Shown piece after piece: positions 1 through 10,473 of a DNA stretch of 64,000 nt. The translations under genes and the position numbers were made by a program. Every line of letters starts with the position of its first letter. Position 1 is the first letter of the stretch. The notes under the pieces are model-generated. The model was not told where the DNA came from. It did not search any database and worked only from the letters and a program-made list of their open reading frames with translations. This stretch comes from Oenanthe sinensis (taxonomy: Eukaryota > Streptophyta > Magnoliopsida > Apiales > Apiaceae): assembly GCA_028671895.1 (NCBI GenBank), contig CM053796.1:25170860-25234859 (forward strand), written 5' to 3'.

Positions 1-1115
1 ACATATCTGAGAATTCTTTTTACTGCCATTAAATGTGACTCCTTGGGATCAGACTGAAACCTTGCACACAAACCTGTTGCAAACATTATGTCAGGCCTGC
101 TAGCTGTTAGGTAGAGGAGAGAGCCAATCATTCCTCTATACATCTTGTTGTCCACCTTCTTTCCTTTTGGATCCTTGTCAAGTTGAGTTGCTGTTGAGAT
201 TGGAGTTTTTGCAGGAGATGAGTCTTCCATATCAAATCTTTTCAAAAGATCTTTAACATACTTAGTTTGGCAGATAAATATTTCATCTTCTTTTTGATAG
301 ACTTGAAGTCCAAGAAAGAATACTAATTCACCCATCATACTCATCTCATATTTGTTCTGCATTAACTCTGAGAATTTCTTGCATAAATCTTCATTTGTTG
401 AACCAAAGATAATGTCATCAACATATACTTGGACTAGAATGATATCCTTTCCATGCTTTTTGTAGAAAAGAGTTTTATCCACAATCTCTCTTGTAAAGTT
501 ATTATCAAGAAGAAACTTGGAAAGAGTAACATACCAAGCCCTGGGTGCTTGCTTTAGACCATACAATGCCTTGAGTAGTCTGTACACAAAGTTTTTCATC
601 TTTGGATCTTCAAAGCCTGGAGGCTGTTCAACATACACTTCTTCTTCTAACTCTCCATTTAGGAAAGCACTTTTAACATCCATTTGAAAAACCTTGAAGT
701 TGTTGAATGCAGCAAAAGCCAAAAAGATTCTTATTGCCTCAAGTCTGGCAACATGAGCAAATGTTTCTTCATAATCAATCCCTTCCTGTTGACAGTAGCC
801 TTTTGCCACCAGCCTTGCTTTGTTTCTTGTGACAGTTCCACAGTCATCCATCTTGTTCATATAAACCCATTTGGTGCCTATAATGGATTTATTCCTTGGC
901 CTAGGCACCAATTCCCAAACACAGCTTCTTTCAAATTGATTTAGCTCCTCTTGCATAGCATTAATCCAATCTGGATCAGCCAAAGCTTCTTCTAGAGTTT
1001 TAGGTTCTGTTTGAGATAGAAAACAAGAGTACATGCATTCATTGGCAACATTTCTTCTTATTTTGACTCCAGTTCCTGGATCACCAATAATTAAATCATT
1101 AGTGTGATCTCTATT
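1..1115 (-). pseudogene. Copia pol, reverse transcriptase and start of RNase H (partial)
   Basis: Minus-strand translation from about 1115 to 1 gives a Copia-type (RVT_2) reverse transcriptase: the conserved start (EEALADPDWI-like, about 1000..960), the segment AFLNGELEEEVYVEQPPGF near 615..670, and the catalytic YVDDIIFGS box near 405..430. It is in the same frame as the integrase part upstream, separated from it only by a TAG at 1116..1118. No stop was seen in the parts translated. The C-terminal RNase H is cut by the window edge. It would copy genomic RNA into cDNA inside virus-like particles. Called a pseudogene because of the upstream stop, but it could be translated by readthrough. Confidence 0.85.
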
Positions 1116-2741
1116 CTATTTAGTTCCTCTTAAAGAGTCACTAGAGTCTTCAGCATTTTGTTGATGGACAGCATCTTTTGTTCTTGCACTGTTGACAGCA
1201 TCAATTTCTTCAAGTCCACTATTCATTGGAACATTCCCAGAAAAATCAGTTGTTTGAGCAGTTCCTTCATTTTCTCCAGGGTTGTTGGGAACCATTGTTG
1301 GACCAAAAATAATGTGATCTATACTTGGTGAATTCTCTTCAATCTCTTCTAGATAGCCTTGGTTTTCAAAGAATAAAGCTTCTGTTTCTTGACTTCCTTC
1401 AATTCTAGGAAATTTAGTTTCATCAAAGGTGACATTTACACTCTCCTCCACAGTCTTGTGATCAATAATGTAAACTCTATATGCAGTCCTGTCAATACCA
1501 TATCCCATGAAGATTCCTTCAAGTGCTTTAGTATCAAACTTTCCTTTGATCTCATTTGAATCTTTCATGAAGAAGCACTTGCTCCCAAAGACATGAAAAT
1601 AGTTGACAGTTGGTTTCCTTCCTGTAAGCAATTCATAGGGAGTCTTTCCATAGGCTTTGTTGACTACGGTCCTGTTTTGAGTGTAACAGGCTGTATTGAT
1701 TGCTTCACCCCAGAAATAAGTAGGGAGTTTTGCTTCACTCAACATTGTTCTTGCAGCCTCAATAAGAGTTCTATTTTTTCTTTCCACAACACCATTTTGC
1801 TGAGGTGTTCTTGGTGCAGAGAATTGTTGAGTGATTCCATTGTCTTTGCAGAAATCATTCATGATACTGTTTTTGAACTCAGTACCATTATCACTTCTCA
1901 AGGTCTGCACTTTGTACTTGGGATTCTTGTCAAGAACCCTAACCAAATCAATAATTTCTTGGGCAGCTTCATCCTTGGATGTTAGAAACCTTACCCAAGT
2001 GTATCTTGAGAAATCATCAACCATTACTAAAGCATATCTTTTTCTTGCCAATGATTGCACATTCACAGGACCAAATAAGTCCATGTGAATTAATTGAAAT
2101 GCTTCATTGATTGAGCCACTAGGAGTGCTTTTATGAGCAGCTCTCCTTAGTTTCCCTTTCTGGCAATCCTCACACAATCCTTCTTGACAGAATTCAAGCT
2201 GAGGTAGCCCTTTCACCAACTCTCTCTTCATTAGATGATTCATTGCTTTGAAATTCAAATGAGAGAGCTTCTTATGCCACATCCAACTTTCAGTTGAAGA
2301 GGCCTTACTGTAGAAATAGTAGACCTTGTCTTTCCTTACAGAGTCCAAGTCAGCAATGTAGAGGCTTCCTTTCCTTACACCTTGAAGAACTTCTTCTTCT
2401 GTCTTTTTGTTGATAATGGAGCATCTGTCTTGATCAAAACCAACCTTGAAACCTCTTTCACAAAATTGAGTTACACTCAACAAATTGTGCTTCAATCCAT
2501 TTACTAGAGCAATTTTCTCAATTTTCAAGTTTCCAACTTCCAGTATGCCATATCCCATTGTGAAACCAATGTTATTATCACCAAAGGTTACACAAGGGCC
2601 AGCCATTTCCTTGAATTGTGATAGCAGGGCTTTTTCACCTGTCATGTGTCCTGAGCATCCACTATCAATGATCCACATGATTCTTTTATTTTTCCTGTTG
2701 CCCTGCAAAACAAAACATCTCAAGTTGCTTTTGGTACTCAA
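1116..2741 (-). CDS. Copia pol, protease and integrase part
   Basis: Frame of 541 codons. Near residue 26 is the aspartic protease signature IDSG (followed by CSGHMTG). A GAG-pre-integrase zinc site (HKKLSHLN then CEDCQKGK) follows, then the integrase core with MDLFGP, RSDNGTEF and VVERKNRT, which supply the D, D, E catalytic residues. It therefore combines polyprotein cleavage and cDNA integration. The C-terminal spacer is acidic and low complexity. It ends at a TAG (1116..1118) directly ahead of the reverse transcriptase in the same frame. The gag frame upstream ends at 2825 in a different frame, so a frameshift or other recoding step would be needed for a gag-pol fusion. The annotated start is only the first ATG of the open frame. 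Confidence 0.85.
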   Translation of the reverse strand: MSTKSNLRCFVLQGNRKNKRIMWIIDSGCSGHMTGEKALLSQFKEMAGPCVTFGDNNIGFTMGYGILEVGNLKIEKIALVNGLKHNLLSVTQFCERGFKVGFDQDRCSIINKKTEEEVLQGVRKGSLYIADLDSVRKDKVYYFYSKASSTESWMWHKKLSHLNFKAMNHLMKRELVKGLPQLEFCQEGLCEDCQKGKLRRAAHKSTPSGSINEAFQLIHMDLFGPVNVQSLARKRYALVMVDDFSRYTWVRFLTSKDEAAQEIIDLVRVLDKNPKYKVQTLRSDNGTEFKNSIMNDFCKDNGITQQFSAPRTPQQNGVVERKNRTLIEAARTMLSEAKLPTYFWGEAINTACYTQNRTVVNKAYGKTPYELLTGRKPTVNYFHVFGSKCFFMKDSNEIKGKFDTKALEGIFMGYGIDRTAYRVYIIDHKTVEESVNVTFDETKFPRIEGSQETEALFFENQGYLEEIEENSPSIDHIIFGPTMVPNNPGENEGTAQTTDFSGNVPMNSGLEEIDAVNSARTKDAVHQQNAEDSSDSLRGTK

Positions 2742-2824
2742 CTTTCATTGGGTCCACTTTGTTTAGTTAAATCACAGTTTGAAGTTGATTCAGTTGTATT
2801 TCTTTCTTTTGCTTTTAACAAGAC

Positions 2825-3784
2825 TCATGTAGCTACCCATTCAGTTTTGAATATAGGTTTGATAGCTTTGTTTTTGGGTGGCTTGTCCATCCTAACTTTA
2901 GGAGGACTTGGAGTCTTTGCCTTTCCAGTTTTAGCATTGTTATGCAAGCATTTCTGATTATTAGCAAAAGGCAGATTAAAGCAAATACTCATCAAATTCA
3001 TTTTGCATGAAATACAATCAAAGTCACCACAGTGAGTTACTTGTTTGTTCTTTAAAGGCATGCTATGTAAGTTTCCATTGCTAGAGGTAGCATTCTTATC
3101 AGTAGACTTGACCTTGTTACAAACATGAGTTAGATGACTAGAAGACCCACAATTATTGCACAACTTTCTAGGAGCATTAGGAATATAATCATAATTGTTC
3201 TTTTTGTTTATTCCTAACTTTCCATTTCTGTTTTTCTTGGTCTTCATGATAGTATGTTTAGAAGTTACTGTCTTGCTGGTGTTGATAGTAGGTTTAGATG
3301 GAGTTGTCTTGACAGTAAGTTTGGATCTTACAGTCTTGACAGCATCTTCTGAACTTACTGTCGAGCCAGTGTTGACAGTATCTTTTAAACAAAGGTTACT
3401 GTCAGAGTCAATACTAACTGTCTTGGGGATTTTGACAGTATCTTTTGCTTTATGGATTTTTCTGACAGCATCAATTTCCTCATCATCTATCTCTTGTTTG
3501 ATTACTAAAGCTTCCTCATCAAACTCAAATTCAGCCTTTTTGAACAATGGAGTCTTGACCTTCTTTAGAATGGAAGGTTTGACAGTATGTATGACTTCTT
3601 CTTCTACAACATGTCTCTTTCCAGATTTCTTCTCATAGTCAAAACCTATACCTACCTTTTGATTTTCAGTATTATTATCATGGTAATATTTTAACAGAGA
3701 AGAGGAATTCTTATAGGCCTTGATTTTTAGCTCATTTTCATAAATCTGTTTTCTAAGAAATTCCTCAATCTGAGAAGCACACAC
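2825..3784 (-). pseudogene. Copia gag, C-terminal part with second zinc knuckle
   Basis: 319 codons in the same frame as the N-terminal gag part, separated by one stop at 3815..3817. It has a basic, Thr/Val/Lys-rich spacer (about residues 95..185), then a knuckle-like Cys/His cluster CNNCGSSSHLTHVC near residue 210, and ends in the WV-A-T motif that closes gag in SIRE-type elements. On the plus strand the spacer (about 3255..3595) is packed with TTGACAGT/ACTGTC repeats that encode the Thr-Val runs. It would be part of the nucleocapsid precursor. The stop between the two halves looks like a decay event. Confidence 0.75.
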
Positions 3785-3814
3785 AATCTTGTTCTTAAGA
3801 ATCTCATTTTCTTG

Positions 3815-5323
3815 TTATAAGGACTCAAAAGCATTCTGTTTTAGTTCTAGTTCATGATTCCTAATTTTCAATAACTCATTAGCACTAGACAATTTAGCTA
3901 TTTCCTCATTAGCAGCTAACATGCTTGTATGAATATTAAAAATTTCAGAACTTAGATTTTCAACAGTTTTCTTATACTGAGATGTAGTCATATCAACAGT
4001 AGTAAGAAAAGGTACCTGACTTGATGAAGAAGATGAACCTTCTCCTGAGTTTGCCATGAGAGCAAGATTCCCATATTCTTCTTCTTCTTCTTCTTCATCT
4101 GAATCTTCCCAACACTTTCCTTCAGCCACAAAGGCTCTTCCTTGTTGTTTTTTCAACAGGGCCTCATATTTTGCTTTGAGTTCCTCATAGTCATTGTCAT
4201 TTCTTCTCACTTGTTTTGGCTTCTTGCATTCAGTTGCAAAATGCCCCATTTCATTGCAGTTGTAACACCTTATTTTGGATCTGTCCACCATACCTGTTTT
4301 GTATCCACCTTTGCCACTTCCTCCAGGTTTTGAGAAGTTTGGCTTGTTGAACCTGGAGCTCTGTCCTCTGGGTTTGAAAGCTTTGTTCTTCTTGAATCTC
4401 AAGTTGGAGAACTTTCTTGCCATGTAGGCCATTGTTTTGTTTTCCATGTTGTCCAGTTCCTCCAAAGTGTAGAACTCATCTTCTTCACCATCCTTGAGTT
4501 CTAAAGTCACACTTTCATCTTCATCTGTGATTTCTTCAATCTTGATTTGCTGTTGATGTTGAGATTCCTTGAGCTGCATCACCTGTGGATCTTGAGCTAC
4601 TAAAGCATTTGATGTGTTGACCATTTTTCCTCTTTGACCAGCTTGAATGGCTCTCTTCTGTAGCAACTCTAGCTCATAGGTTTTGAGTATGCCATATAAA
4701 GTTTCAAGAGAAACTTTTGATAAATCCCTTCCTTCTCTTATGGCAGAAACCTTGTGCTCTAGGTGGTCAGGAAGTGTTAACATGAATTTCATGTTTACCT
4801 CCTTTTTGTCATAAAACTTTCCATGCAGCTGCAAGTCATTTATCAACCTGTTAAACCTCTCAAACATCTCAGTCAACACTTCACTTGGTTTAGCCATGAA
4901 GGCTTCATACTGAGACACCAGAATTTGTCTTTGATTTTCTTTTACTTCTTCTGTCCCTTCACAGAGTATCTCAATGGTTTCCCATATTTGCTTTGCACTG
5001 GTGCAGTTGACAATGTTATTGTACATGACATTGTCAAGTGCCTCAATGATGATGAATTGAAGGCAATCATCCAGAGATACTTTTTCTCTTTCAGTGTCGT
5101 TGTACTCTGAAACCTTTTTAGGAACCCAGTAGGCTGGTATTGTTTCACCATCTACTGTAGTTTCAGGTACATATGTCTGGGGAATGAAAGGACCATTTTC
5201 CAGTATTCCAGGATAAAGAGGATTGACTGTTTTTATGAATAACATCATTTTTCGTTTCCAAAGGTTGTAATGTTCTTTGTCAAAGGTGGGTATTTTTATG
5301 CTGCTTACTTTCTGAGCACTCAT
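3815..5323 (-). CDS. Copia gag, N-terminal part (capsid and zinc knuckle)
   Basis: 502 codons starting with MSAQKVSSIKIPTFDKEHYN, a typical gag start of SIRE-type Copia elements (gag-polypeptide/UBN2-like domain, about residues 1..230). A classical CX2CX4HX4C RNA-binding knuckle (CYNCNEMGHFATEC) lies near residue 355, followed by an acidic run of glutamates and a serine-rich stretch. The ATG is about 37 bases downstream of the primer binding site, which supports this start. It encodes the structural protein of the virus-like particle. The frame is closed by one TAA; the same frame continues as the C-terminal part at 2825..3784. Confidence 0.85.
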   Translation of the reverse strand: MSAQKVSSIKIPTFDKEHYNLWKRKMMLFIKTVNPLYPGILENGPFIPQTYVPETTVDGETIPAYWVPKKVSEYNDTEREKVSLDDCLQFIIIEALDNVMYNNIVNCTSAKQIWETIEILCEGTEEVKENQRQILVSQYEAFMAKPSEVLTEMFERFNRLINDLQLHGKFYDKKEVNMKFMLTLPDHLEHKVSAIREGRDLSKVSLETLYGILKTYELELLQKRAIQAGQRGKMVNTSNALVAQDPQVMQLKESQHQQQIKIEEITDEDESVTLELKDGEEDEFYTLEELDNMENKTMAYMARKFSNLRFKKNKAFKPRGQSSRFNKPNFSKPGGSGKGGYKTGMVDRSKIRCYNCNEMGHFATECKKPKQVRRNDNDYEELKAKYEALLKKQQGRAFVAEGKCWEDSDEEEEEEEYGNLALMANSGEGSSSSSSQVPFLTTVDMTTSQYKKTVENLSSEIFNIHTSMLAANEEIAKLSSANELLKIRNHELELKQNAFESL

Positions 5324-5360
5324 TTTTAGATCTTTTCAGGTTATGTATATCTAACCTGCT

Positions 5361-5374
5361 GCTCTGATACCAGT
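5361..5374 (-). other. Primer binding site (initiator tRNA-Met type)
   Basis: Reverse complement reads ACTGGTATCAGAGC, the tRNA-Met primer site found in most plant Copia elements, immediately inside the LTR end CTAACA. Confidence 0.88.
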
Positions 5375-5865
5375 TGTTAGACAGTATGAGTGTTGCAGAA
5401 GGGGGGGGGGGTTGAATGCAACTTGATAATTTATCACTTTTTGCTAACAACAAAACAAAAGAGATAATACCAAGTACTAATGCAAACAGCAGAAAACAGA
5501 TTAAAACACAAGGTGATATACTTCAAAAATTAATTTTATTAATTTTTGTTACTACAACTGTCTGGAAGATATTTCCAGCTTCAAATAGAAACAATAACAA
5601 GAATGCTAAGGTTTTTTATGCTTGAGAAAAGTTAAGCTCAGTTGCATAAGAGAAAATGTTTGTGAGGTATGTGTTTTTATATTGAAACACCCACCTCACT
5701 TACAAGTTTGCTTTTCCTTGTTTCCTGGACAATACTTGAAATAGAAACAATACTTGAAGTAATGAGGGATGAGAATATAAATTGTTGAAGTTGACACTAA
5801 AATTATTGTTCCCAAATTACTGGAGCCATTATTTTATAATATTGATAGAGAATGAGTTAGGATAC
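5375..5865 (-). repeat. 5' LTR of the first Copia element (outer end undefined)
   Basis: Starts TGTTAG on the plus strand (LTR end CTAACA on the element strand). It has the poly-C tract followed by CTTCT that other SIRE LTRs in this window also show (poly-G at 5401..5411 on the plus strand). A TATA-like CAATATAAAAACA reads on the minus strand near 5670..5685. The upstream (U3) part appears cut off by an LTR-like block that starts at 5866. Confidence 0.65.
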
Positions 5866-6464
5866 TGTTGAACTTAGAGCATGAAACTTGATCGGGAGAC
5901 ATGTTTTTGTATTCAGCCAAGGGCCCGAGCTAAGATCCCCACAGTGGAGGCAGAATGAGAGGAATCAGTTATAATTACTTGCATCGTGAATACAGATAAT
6001 CTCTGCATTCTTGGTGTGCTATTTTCAAGTTTTGTTGAAGTTTGTTTGGACAGGACACTTTTGGCCTGAGAGTAAGTATCCCGGTAAGGATTTAGAGAGA
6101 AGGCAAACAGATATGGGCAAGTGAAACTGAAAGAAAATAGCCCTTAATCAGTTGCAAGAGAGGTATTTATAGAGCTCTACCAGGTGAGTACCAGGTCAGG
6201 AGCCTGACCTCGACTGCTGTAAGCAGTGTGCTTATTACTCTGTCATCAACAAATAGTATATCTGAACTAAGCTCTGGACAGGCCGACTCCCGTGAGTCGG
6301 ACTGGGAGCGGCTGGTCGGTACTTTCCATTGGGCATAACATGGCCAGAATGCAGGATGGGCCGAGGCACTGGCCATGAGCTAAAATTCAGCCATGTAGCT
6401 TTTTGACTCTCTTTGGTGACAGGATGAAGTTAGACCGCTTGTGTTCCTATCCCAAGTCCCGACA
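5866..6464 (-). repeat. Probable solo LTR
   Basis: The block begins TGTTGAACTT and ends GTCCCGACA on the plus strand, so on the minus strand it runs TGTCGGGA...TTCAACA. A TATA box (CTCTATAAATACC) reads on the minus strand at about 6163..6175. Base composition is richer in GC than the surroundings. No 5-bp target duplication matches at these borders, so the limits may be a few bases off, or it may be a truncated LTR. Confidence 0.45.
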
Positions 6465-6869
6465 CAGAATCCTATTAATTGATTTAACTAAAACCAACGA
6501 TACATTCTATTTCATTACTTTTTACTAGAAGTTTAGCGAGAGTGGCCTACAATGCAATTTTTTTCCTTGCACTTTGCAAATCATTTTATATTATGTTTGA
6601 ATGCTAGGATTTCATGTTAAATGATGGATTTGATTCAAATGATATGTTTGCATTTTCAAATAAAAAAATAAATGTATCTTTAGTTCAATTCCATGACATT
6701 CGAATATAAGCTTATGTTTAAAATTTTAAAATGACAACTCAATTCATGTCATTCAAAATTTATCATTTATCATAAATTTCATGTTTTCGATCTGACACAA
6801 TGTGTATTCCGAACCTTTTGAACTTTGGCCATTACACAGGAATATCACATTACAATTGAAATTTTATAG
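6465..6869. other. AT-rich sequence upstream of the P450 pseudogene
   Basis: I find no coding sequence or clear element. The first exon of a CYP88-type gene (membrane anchor and N-terminus) would be expected here or further upstream and cannot be recognised. Confidence 0.5.
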
Positions 6870-8953
6870 GTTCAATCGGACACATATTTACAAGTCCCAC
6901 ATGTTTGGAAGCCCAAGTGTGATTGTTACGTCGCCTGATGCATGTAGAAGAGTGTTAATGGACAATGAAACCTTCGGACCTGGTTGGCCAAATTCAGTAA
7001 CAAAATTACTAGGAGACAGGGGTTTTCATGGCATCACAAACGAGGAACACCGGCGCCTTCGCCGTCACACTGCTAGTTCATTATCCGGTCAAGAGGCCAT
7101 GTCTTTTTACACCGAATATATCAAAGACATAGCGATAAGTTCTTTGAACGATTTGTCTGAAAAGGAGAAGCCCGTTGAGCTGTTAACCGAAATGAGAAAA
7201 AATGCTTTCAATATTATCATGTACATAATATTGGGCATCGAGACTAGTCCTGAGTTGGAGAAGCTGGAAAAAGAGTATCATTTTTTAACTCATGCAGTAA
7301 AGGCCATGAGTATTAATCTTCTGGGGTTTTCTTATCACCGCGGCCTTCAGGTATGTTTGTGTGTTTTCGCGCATGTTGTTATCTTTGATTCTGATTGCTG
7401 AAATATTTCTTGTAAAAATTTTGGCGGTGACAGGCTCGAAAAAAGCTGTTAAAAAAGTCTGAAACTCTAGTAAAACGGAGGATTTCGTTAGAAAATAAAC
7501 AAACAAGAGGAAAGAGATATATGGTTGATTTACTGATGGAAACCGAAGAGGATGGTAAGAAATTGAGTAGCCAAGAGATTGTAGACCTAATAATAATATA
7601 TTTACGGTCATGAATCTTTTGCTCATGCTTCAACTAGGGTACTCATTTATCTACATGAGCATCCACAATATTACAAACTAGCCAAGGTATTTTACTGATG
7701 AGTGGCTACAATTTAGAGTGCAATTATAATTTGTGTAAATCTTAAGTTTTACTAATCAAAGCCAATATTTTTACAGGAGGAGCAAGAGGAAATTGTAAAG
7801 AAAAGGGTTTCTACAGAAGATGCACTTAACCTTGCAGAAGTTAAACAAATGGGGTATCTATCCAAGGTATGCCTTCTGTGATTAGTCTTTTACATCAGAT
7901 CTTTCACGGCTGATGCGAGAGACTTGTGCACTATACATGACCTATAAATCACATATAATTTTGTAATTGAATCAATATTATATCGTACGTCCAAGGTGAT
8001 CAATGAAACATTGCGGGTGGCTAATCTTTCATTTACACTCTTCCGTGAAGCAAAAGCAGATGTTCATATGAATGGATAGTCCATCCTTACCACATTGTTT
8101 TTGTTATCAATGTTTCACTCACGACTAAATAATTGCTGGTAAGAAATAAAATAACTCTGTAACTAATTTAGGTTACACAATACCGGAAGGATGGAAGGTT
8201 TTGCCATGGATTAGGAGTGTACACATGGATTCTCAGAATTATGATAACCTGAATGAGTTCAATCCTTGTAGATTTGAAGTAAGCGTAGTTTCATTAGTTA
8301 TGCATAATTTATAATGTTAGGCATGGTCTTTCGTAAAATTTTAAAACTCTGAACACATGTCTACTTTGGGTCTTGAATCCTCATGCATCTTATTACCAAA
8401 GGAAGAGAGGTATCTCAGATTACCAAGGCTTATTATGACACCTTTCAATTTTCGACGACTAAATATATGTTTACAAAAAGAACGTATGAAATATAAAATG
8501 TTGAAATATATTTAGGAGGACAGTACAAGAAAAGGAGCAGGAGTGTATATGCCTTTTGGAGCAGGAAGTAGACTGTGCCCTGGAATGAATTTGGCAAAGC
8601 TTGAAATCTGCATTTTTCTTCATTATTTTCTCCTCCACTACAAGCGAGTCCATTAAGTCTGCTTTTCTTCTATTTGCCTCTCGCGATTTTTATTACAGTA
8701 TTTGCTTGTTTCTTTTTATTATTACTTCTTTTATGATCCCGGTACAAATATTCTGGATTTATGTTGCCTTTGATTGGATATGTAACACCCTGGAAGTAGT
8801 ACACTTATCTCTACTGTGACAAGCAAGTGATAATTCTCATTTCATTGTGGCAAGCTTGAACGTCTTAATCCAAATGGAAAGGTGACATATATACCAGTCA
8901 CAAGACCTTCTGATAATTGCATTGCAAGAATCAAGAAACTTAGATCAATATAG
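6870..8953 (+). pseudogene. KAO: CYP88-type cytochrome P450 (ent-kaurenoic acid oxidase-like), broken
   Basis: Exon-like blocks with recognisable CYP88/KAO protein: 6870..7350 (FNRTHIYKSHMFGSPSV onward, with GWP, EEHRRLRR), 7434..7686, 7777..7866 (EEQEEIVKKR), 7996..8074 (VINETLRV, the ExxR helix region), 8172..8278 (YTIPEGWKV), 8516..8644 with the intact haem-binding loop FGAGSRLCPG, and 8855..8953 ending in TAG. Most borders have AG acceptors and GT donors. Breaks: the first exon is missing; a frameshift near 7600..7612 removes the I-helix oxygen-binding segment just before GHES; the donor after 8074 reads GA instead of GT, and the one after 8644 is not GT. Intact KAO is an ER enzyme of gibberellin synthesis. 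A close paralogue such as CYP88D cannot be excluded. Confidence 0.8.
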
Positions 8954-9252
8954 TACCACTTACGATTCTGTTGAAATCAGTGTATATAAGTACTCTGTCT
9001 ATGTATTATAATCATAGAATGAAATAAAGAAAGTAGAATATGAATACAGGGTAAACCGAGAGTTCAATTGTCCTTTTGACCAACTGATGTAGTAATCACT
9101 TTTGACCTTGGTTACCATGTCATTTAAAATCATTGTGAAACCACAGATTATATACATAGCAAACGAATAGAATGCTTAATGTTACAATAGTTGTTACATG
9201 AAATGGGTCAATTATGGTCGTAGTAACATATAATGAGGTACTTGCTAAGAAA
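8954..9252. other. Spacer between P450 pseudogene and H-protein copy A
   Basis: AT-rich sequence; no gene or element seen. It carries AATAAA-like signals shortly after the P450 stop (near 9023) that may be a relic polyadenylation site. Confidence 0.4.
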
Positions 9253-9421
9253 ATTTGCAAAAAGATATGCAGCAGTTAAAAGATTGCAGGCATCAAAGTG
9301 ATAATAAGATGATCTTGAAATAAATGAAAGTGATAACAAAATTAGAAAATTAAATTGAGGCTTTTATTTCTTGTATCAACTGAAGTAAGTTCATGCAAGT
9401 AAACAGACCACAGTGCAAATT

Positions 9422-10473
9422 CTAGTGTGCAGCATCTTCCTCTTCGCAGAATTTCGTATACTCTTTTGGACCCATCAAGGATTCTAATTCCGATGGATTA
9501 CTTGGCTTCACCTTGATCATCCATCCATCCTCATACGGGCTCGAATTGATCTTCATTTAAATTTCCCCAGAAAAACAGAAGATAGAACATTTAGTCACAA
9601 GAATAAGTTTTTAAGGACTAATATATGCAATCTTGTAGCTAGCGAGGGAGTTACCAGTCCGGGTGTCTCAGTGAGCTTTGTGTTAACCTCGACAACCTCG
9701 CCAGAGATTGGGGAATTAACATCACTGGTGGCCTTCACACTTTCCACAGCTCCAAAGCCACTGGCTTGGGTAACTGCACCACCAGGTTCTGGCAGCTCCA
9801 CAAATACAACTTCCCCGAGATGGTCCTATATTTTAAATATGTGTCAACCCTTCTCCCAGAAATTTCCTACACCTTCTAGTGTGAAATTTTCATTCGATTT
9901 CAAGATAATAACAAGTACAACAAAATAAACTTAATAATCTACTACACATTGGTGCCTGAACATACTAGTCTGTTTTGAACTTAAAACTTAAATGCCTCAC
10001 CAGAGTGTCCATCTTAGTATTTTGACAATGTTATCACACCATGTATTACGCAAAGTCGAGAAAGGTGATAGCAAATGAAGTATATGTTAATTTCCAATGA
10101 TGTAGTAAACCAGAATTATGAACTATAATAGAAAGAGAAGCAACATATATATTAGGCATTACATGTTTTTATGACAGAGTAATGTGAAATAATAAGATTA
10201 TACCTGAGCATGGGCAGTTATGCCAATAGTAGCAACTGACCCTTCATGCTTCACCCATTCATGTGAAGTTGCATACTTCAGCCCATCCAAAACTTCATGC
10301 ATACATAAAGATTCACAGTTAGCTAGTTAATAATTAGTGTGTGTGTGTGTGTGTTGTGGGCTTTGGGAGGGGGGAGTTGTACCAGTAGAGAAGCATCTAG
10401 AGAGAGGAAAGGGTGGTGCAGAGGAGAGTCTAAGTGCATTTGCAGCTGAAGAAGCCCACACCCTCAGAGCCAT
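9422..10473 (-). CDS. GDCSH: Glycine cleavage system H protein, mitochondrial, copy A
   Basis: Four exons on the minus strand: 10383..10473, 10204..10292, 9655..9825, 9422..9550, all with GT donors and AG acceptors, joining to 480 bases (159 residues plus TAG). The start MALRVWASSAANALRL is a mitochondrial targeting peptide rich in Ala, Ser and Arg, ending near RCFST. Next come LDGLKYATSHEWVKHEGSVA, GITAHAQDHLGEVVFVELP and ESVKATSDVNSPISGE, whose lysine carries lipoate. The C-terminus EEEDAAH is typical of plant H proteins, and the length fits the family. It shuttles the aminomethyl group between P, T and L proteins of glycine decarboxylase in the matrix, the central step of photorespiration. 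No defect is seen. Upstream sequence conserved in copy B includes a GATAA-type box (AGATAAC on the gene strand, near 10570), a motif seen in many light-regulated promoters. Confidence 0.95.
10337..10354. repeat. (GT)n microsatellite in intron 1 of H-protein copy A
   Basis: GT dinucleotide run; an equivalent run of different length sits at 18568..18591 in copy B. Confidence 0.9.

Larger units (their letters stand above)
1..5865 (-). mobile_element. Copia (SIRE/Maximus-type) LTR retrotransposon, 3' part outside window
   Basis: On the minus strand the order is LTR (from 5375 upward), tRNA-Met primer site, gag, protease, integrase, reverse transcriptase, which is the Copia order. The element runs off the window start inside RNase H, so the 3' LTR is not visible. 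Gag and pol are long near-intact frames broken by one stop each. The outer end of the 5' LTR is not defined: no inverted partner of its TGTTAG/CTAACA end is seen before another LTR-like block starts near 5866. The long gag and pol relatives and the PBS resemble the SIRE group. Confidence 0.88.

Noticed and set aside
5866..6464. Extension of the first element's 5' LTR to 6464
   Set aside because: The outer end TGTCGGGA does not pair with the CTAACA end, and a second TATA box is present, so two different LTRs are more likely.
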